DNA from: Adineta vaga
Taxonomy: Eukaryota > Rotifera
Direction: 5' to 3'
Assembly (NCBI GenBank): GCA_021613535.1
Contig: CP075495.1
Span: 2,604,001-2,668,000 of the forward strand
DNA: 64,000 nucleotides
This document shows, one piece after another, positions 62,469 through 64,000 of the stretch. Numbering within the stretch: the stretch's first letter is position 1; each line of letters begins with the position of its first letter. Below the pieces are notes generated by a model. That model had not been told where the DNA came from and searched no databases. It was given only the letters and a program-made list of their open reading frames with translations. The position numbers and the translations under genes were made by a program.

Positions 62469-63688
62469 ATGCAGTCATTATCTGTCTATGCTCGACTATT
62501 TGCACGTGCTATTAGTGGTACTGAAGCTGAAAATATTCTCTTCAATAGTTTAATACGTTTATCATCATCTTCTTCTGTTCATATAACACCCTCATCTCAT
62601 CGTCTTGCTATAACATATCCATCATCAGCAATAAGACGTGCTGTACATCTAATCACTGCATCGTCGGGTTATTCTAATCATGATAATGATGAAAATGAAA
62701 GTCGAATGAAAACAAGACAAACAAATTATTCCAGTGAACAACGAACCAATGTTTATGGTGATGATGCTTTTTTCATCACTAAACATCGTCTTGGAGATTT
62801 CCTTGGTATGTAAAACTTCATTTGGTTTCTTTTATGAACATCAACAATGACGTTAATATTCTTTGTGAATATAGGTGTAGCAGATGGTGTGGGTGGTTGG
62901 CGTGAACATGGAATCGATCCATCTTTATTCTCCAGTTCACTTATGGATGCATGTAAATCATTGATTGATAATAAACTTTTGGATTTAAATCCTATGACAC
63001 TGAAAGAATTACTATCGAAAGGTTACAAACAACTATTAGAAGATAAGCAATGTATTATTGGTAATAGAAATTGTTCATTGATGAAAATGATTTAATCGTG
63101 AAATTGAATTTTCTATGTTTTTTTTAGGAAGCAGTACGGCGTGTATTGTTGCATTACATAATGAAAAACGAATTTTACATACAGCTAACTTAGGAGATAG
63201 TGGCTTTGTTGTGATTCGAAAAAATCTTATTGTTCATCGTTCTCAAGAACAACAACATTATTTCAATTCTCCATTTCAATTAGCTATTCATCCAACAATC
63301 AAAGATCCTCGTTTGATTGCTGATAGGTAAGAATGATATTCATATATTCTAATGAAATTCTTTCGTTTTAAAATCTCCTCTCAGAAAATGATTATTCATT
63401 GGTAAATATGAACATTTGTAAAGAAAAATCTTTCATTTTATTTTGCATTTTCAAAAGTAAAAAGAAGAGCGATTCTGTTTTTCGTTTATTTTTATTGCTA
63501 AAAAAAGAACTAAAGAAAAAAATGAATCCATATAATTCTGTTTTATTTTTTTTTTCTTCTTCAGTCCGGATTTCGCTTCAGTTACTTCATTTAATGTCGA
63601 AGAAAATGATATTATTGTTATTGCCACCGATGGTCTATGGGATAATTTACCTGATATTACCATAGTTGAAGAAATTAAAAAAATTACA
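62469..63688 (+). CDS. PPTC7: PPTC7-like mitochondrial PP2C phosphatase, C-terminus not found
   Basis: Four exons (62469-62805, 62875-63060, 63128-63326, 63565-63688) end at a good donor, ACA|GTAAGT. The N-terminus ([17 protein letters not shown]) matches PPTC7 and would target mitochondria. Catalytic blocks [64 protein letters not shown] and [12 protein letters not shown] are all present, including the metal-binding Asp residues. PPTC7 dephosphorylates mitochondrial proteins and restrains mitophagy. The final part of the domain, with the conserved PDDITVLL motif, is not in the remaining 312 bases; that stretch codes for another gene on the opposite strand. Either the last exon lies beyond the window or the gene is truncated. 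Confidence 0.88.
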
Positions 63689-63706
63689 GTAAGTGTCTGT
63701 TTTTTT

Positions 63707-64000
63707 TCAAATATGAATGATTGTGTCAGGAGATTTGATTTGTTTCGTGCCAGTTTTACGTTGAGAAGACATTTCAATTAGTGATAAACGATCTTGTTCA
63801 TAATCATTATCATTGAAAATACTTGATGAACCATTATCATAATCAGAACTTGTATCAACACTTCGATTTCGTCGCAGTTTATATGAATGTGAGATCTACA
63901 CATAGAAAAAGAAAACAATCACAACGATAAAATGAGAAAATCGAATTGAATACCATCTTTTGGTTCGGAATAGGCTTTTGATGATGATTCAGCATCAATA
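63707..64000 (-). CDS. C-terminal end of an unidentified minus-strand gene (cut by window edge)
   Basis: Two exon pieces (63954-64000 and 63707-63895) separated by a 58-nt intron with GT-AG ends splice in frame. The product ends with a polar, Ser/Asp/Asn-rich tail containing HSYKLRRNRSVDTSSDYDNG and MSSQRKTGTKQIKSPD, stop TGA at 63707-63709. No domain is visible in this short part and I do not recognise the protein. Support comes from the open frame of 62 codons, the good acceptor (CTATGTGTAG) and composition like other tails in the window. It ends 18 bases from the PPTC7 exon on the other strand. Confidence 0.55.

Noticed and set aside
63689-63780. Read-through of PPTC7 past 63688 to a stop at 63778-63780
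   Set aside because: The extension shows no similarity to the PP2C C-terminus and begins with a consensus donor GTAAGT.

Overview
The window is nuclear DNA of a small-genome animal, most likely a bdelloid rotifer. Evidence: about 70% A+T, dense intron-rich genes with GT-AG introns mostly 50-65 nt, clearly metazoan proteins (hyccin, PICK1, sarcoglycan, an octopamine-type receptor), and an F-box protein whose N-terminus resembles a family I know from bdelloid genomes. The assignment is an inference from style, not from a marker gene. Exon coordinates come from reading splice sites and frames by hand.

Layout, left to right. Minus strand: the 5' part of an AKT/PKB kinase (cut by the left edge), hyccin/FAM126 (13 exons), a beta-octopamine-type receptor, a 7.4-kb gene-free block, and an F-box/LRR-like protein. 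Plus strand: RPA1, with a U1 snRNA gene on the opposite strand behind it, then a BTB-BACK-kelch protein, RNF103-like RING ligase, an SDR without its catalytic Tyr, a type II membrane protein ending in a CBM35-like domain, PICK1, a B-box-like coiled-coil protein and NUP35. Then a minus-strand cathepsin L with a TATA box, and plus-strand ZPR1, a GNL3-type GTPase and a one-pass membrane protein of unknown role. Minus strand again: CIAO1, delta/gamma-sarcoglycan, ULK/ATG1 kinase, TMEM258 and mitochondrial malate dehydrogenase. Plus strand: PDIA6/P5 and a PPTC7-like phosphatase, which meets tail-to-tail the end of another minus-strand gene at the right edge.

The genes are mostly single-copy housekeeping or signalling genes with no pathway cluster. 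A weak theme is membrane and phosphoinositide signalling (AKT, hyccin, PICK1). What stands out: a U1 snRNA with a changed base in its 5'-splice-site-pairing end; orphan 3' splice acceptors just upstream of most start codons, which suits spliced-leader trans-splicing; a frameshift in PDIA6; a PPTC7 lacking its last metal-binding motif; an SDR pseudoenzyme; and a carbohydrate-binding-like ectodomain. I found no transposon, tRNA, rRNA or CRISPR array.
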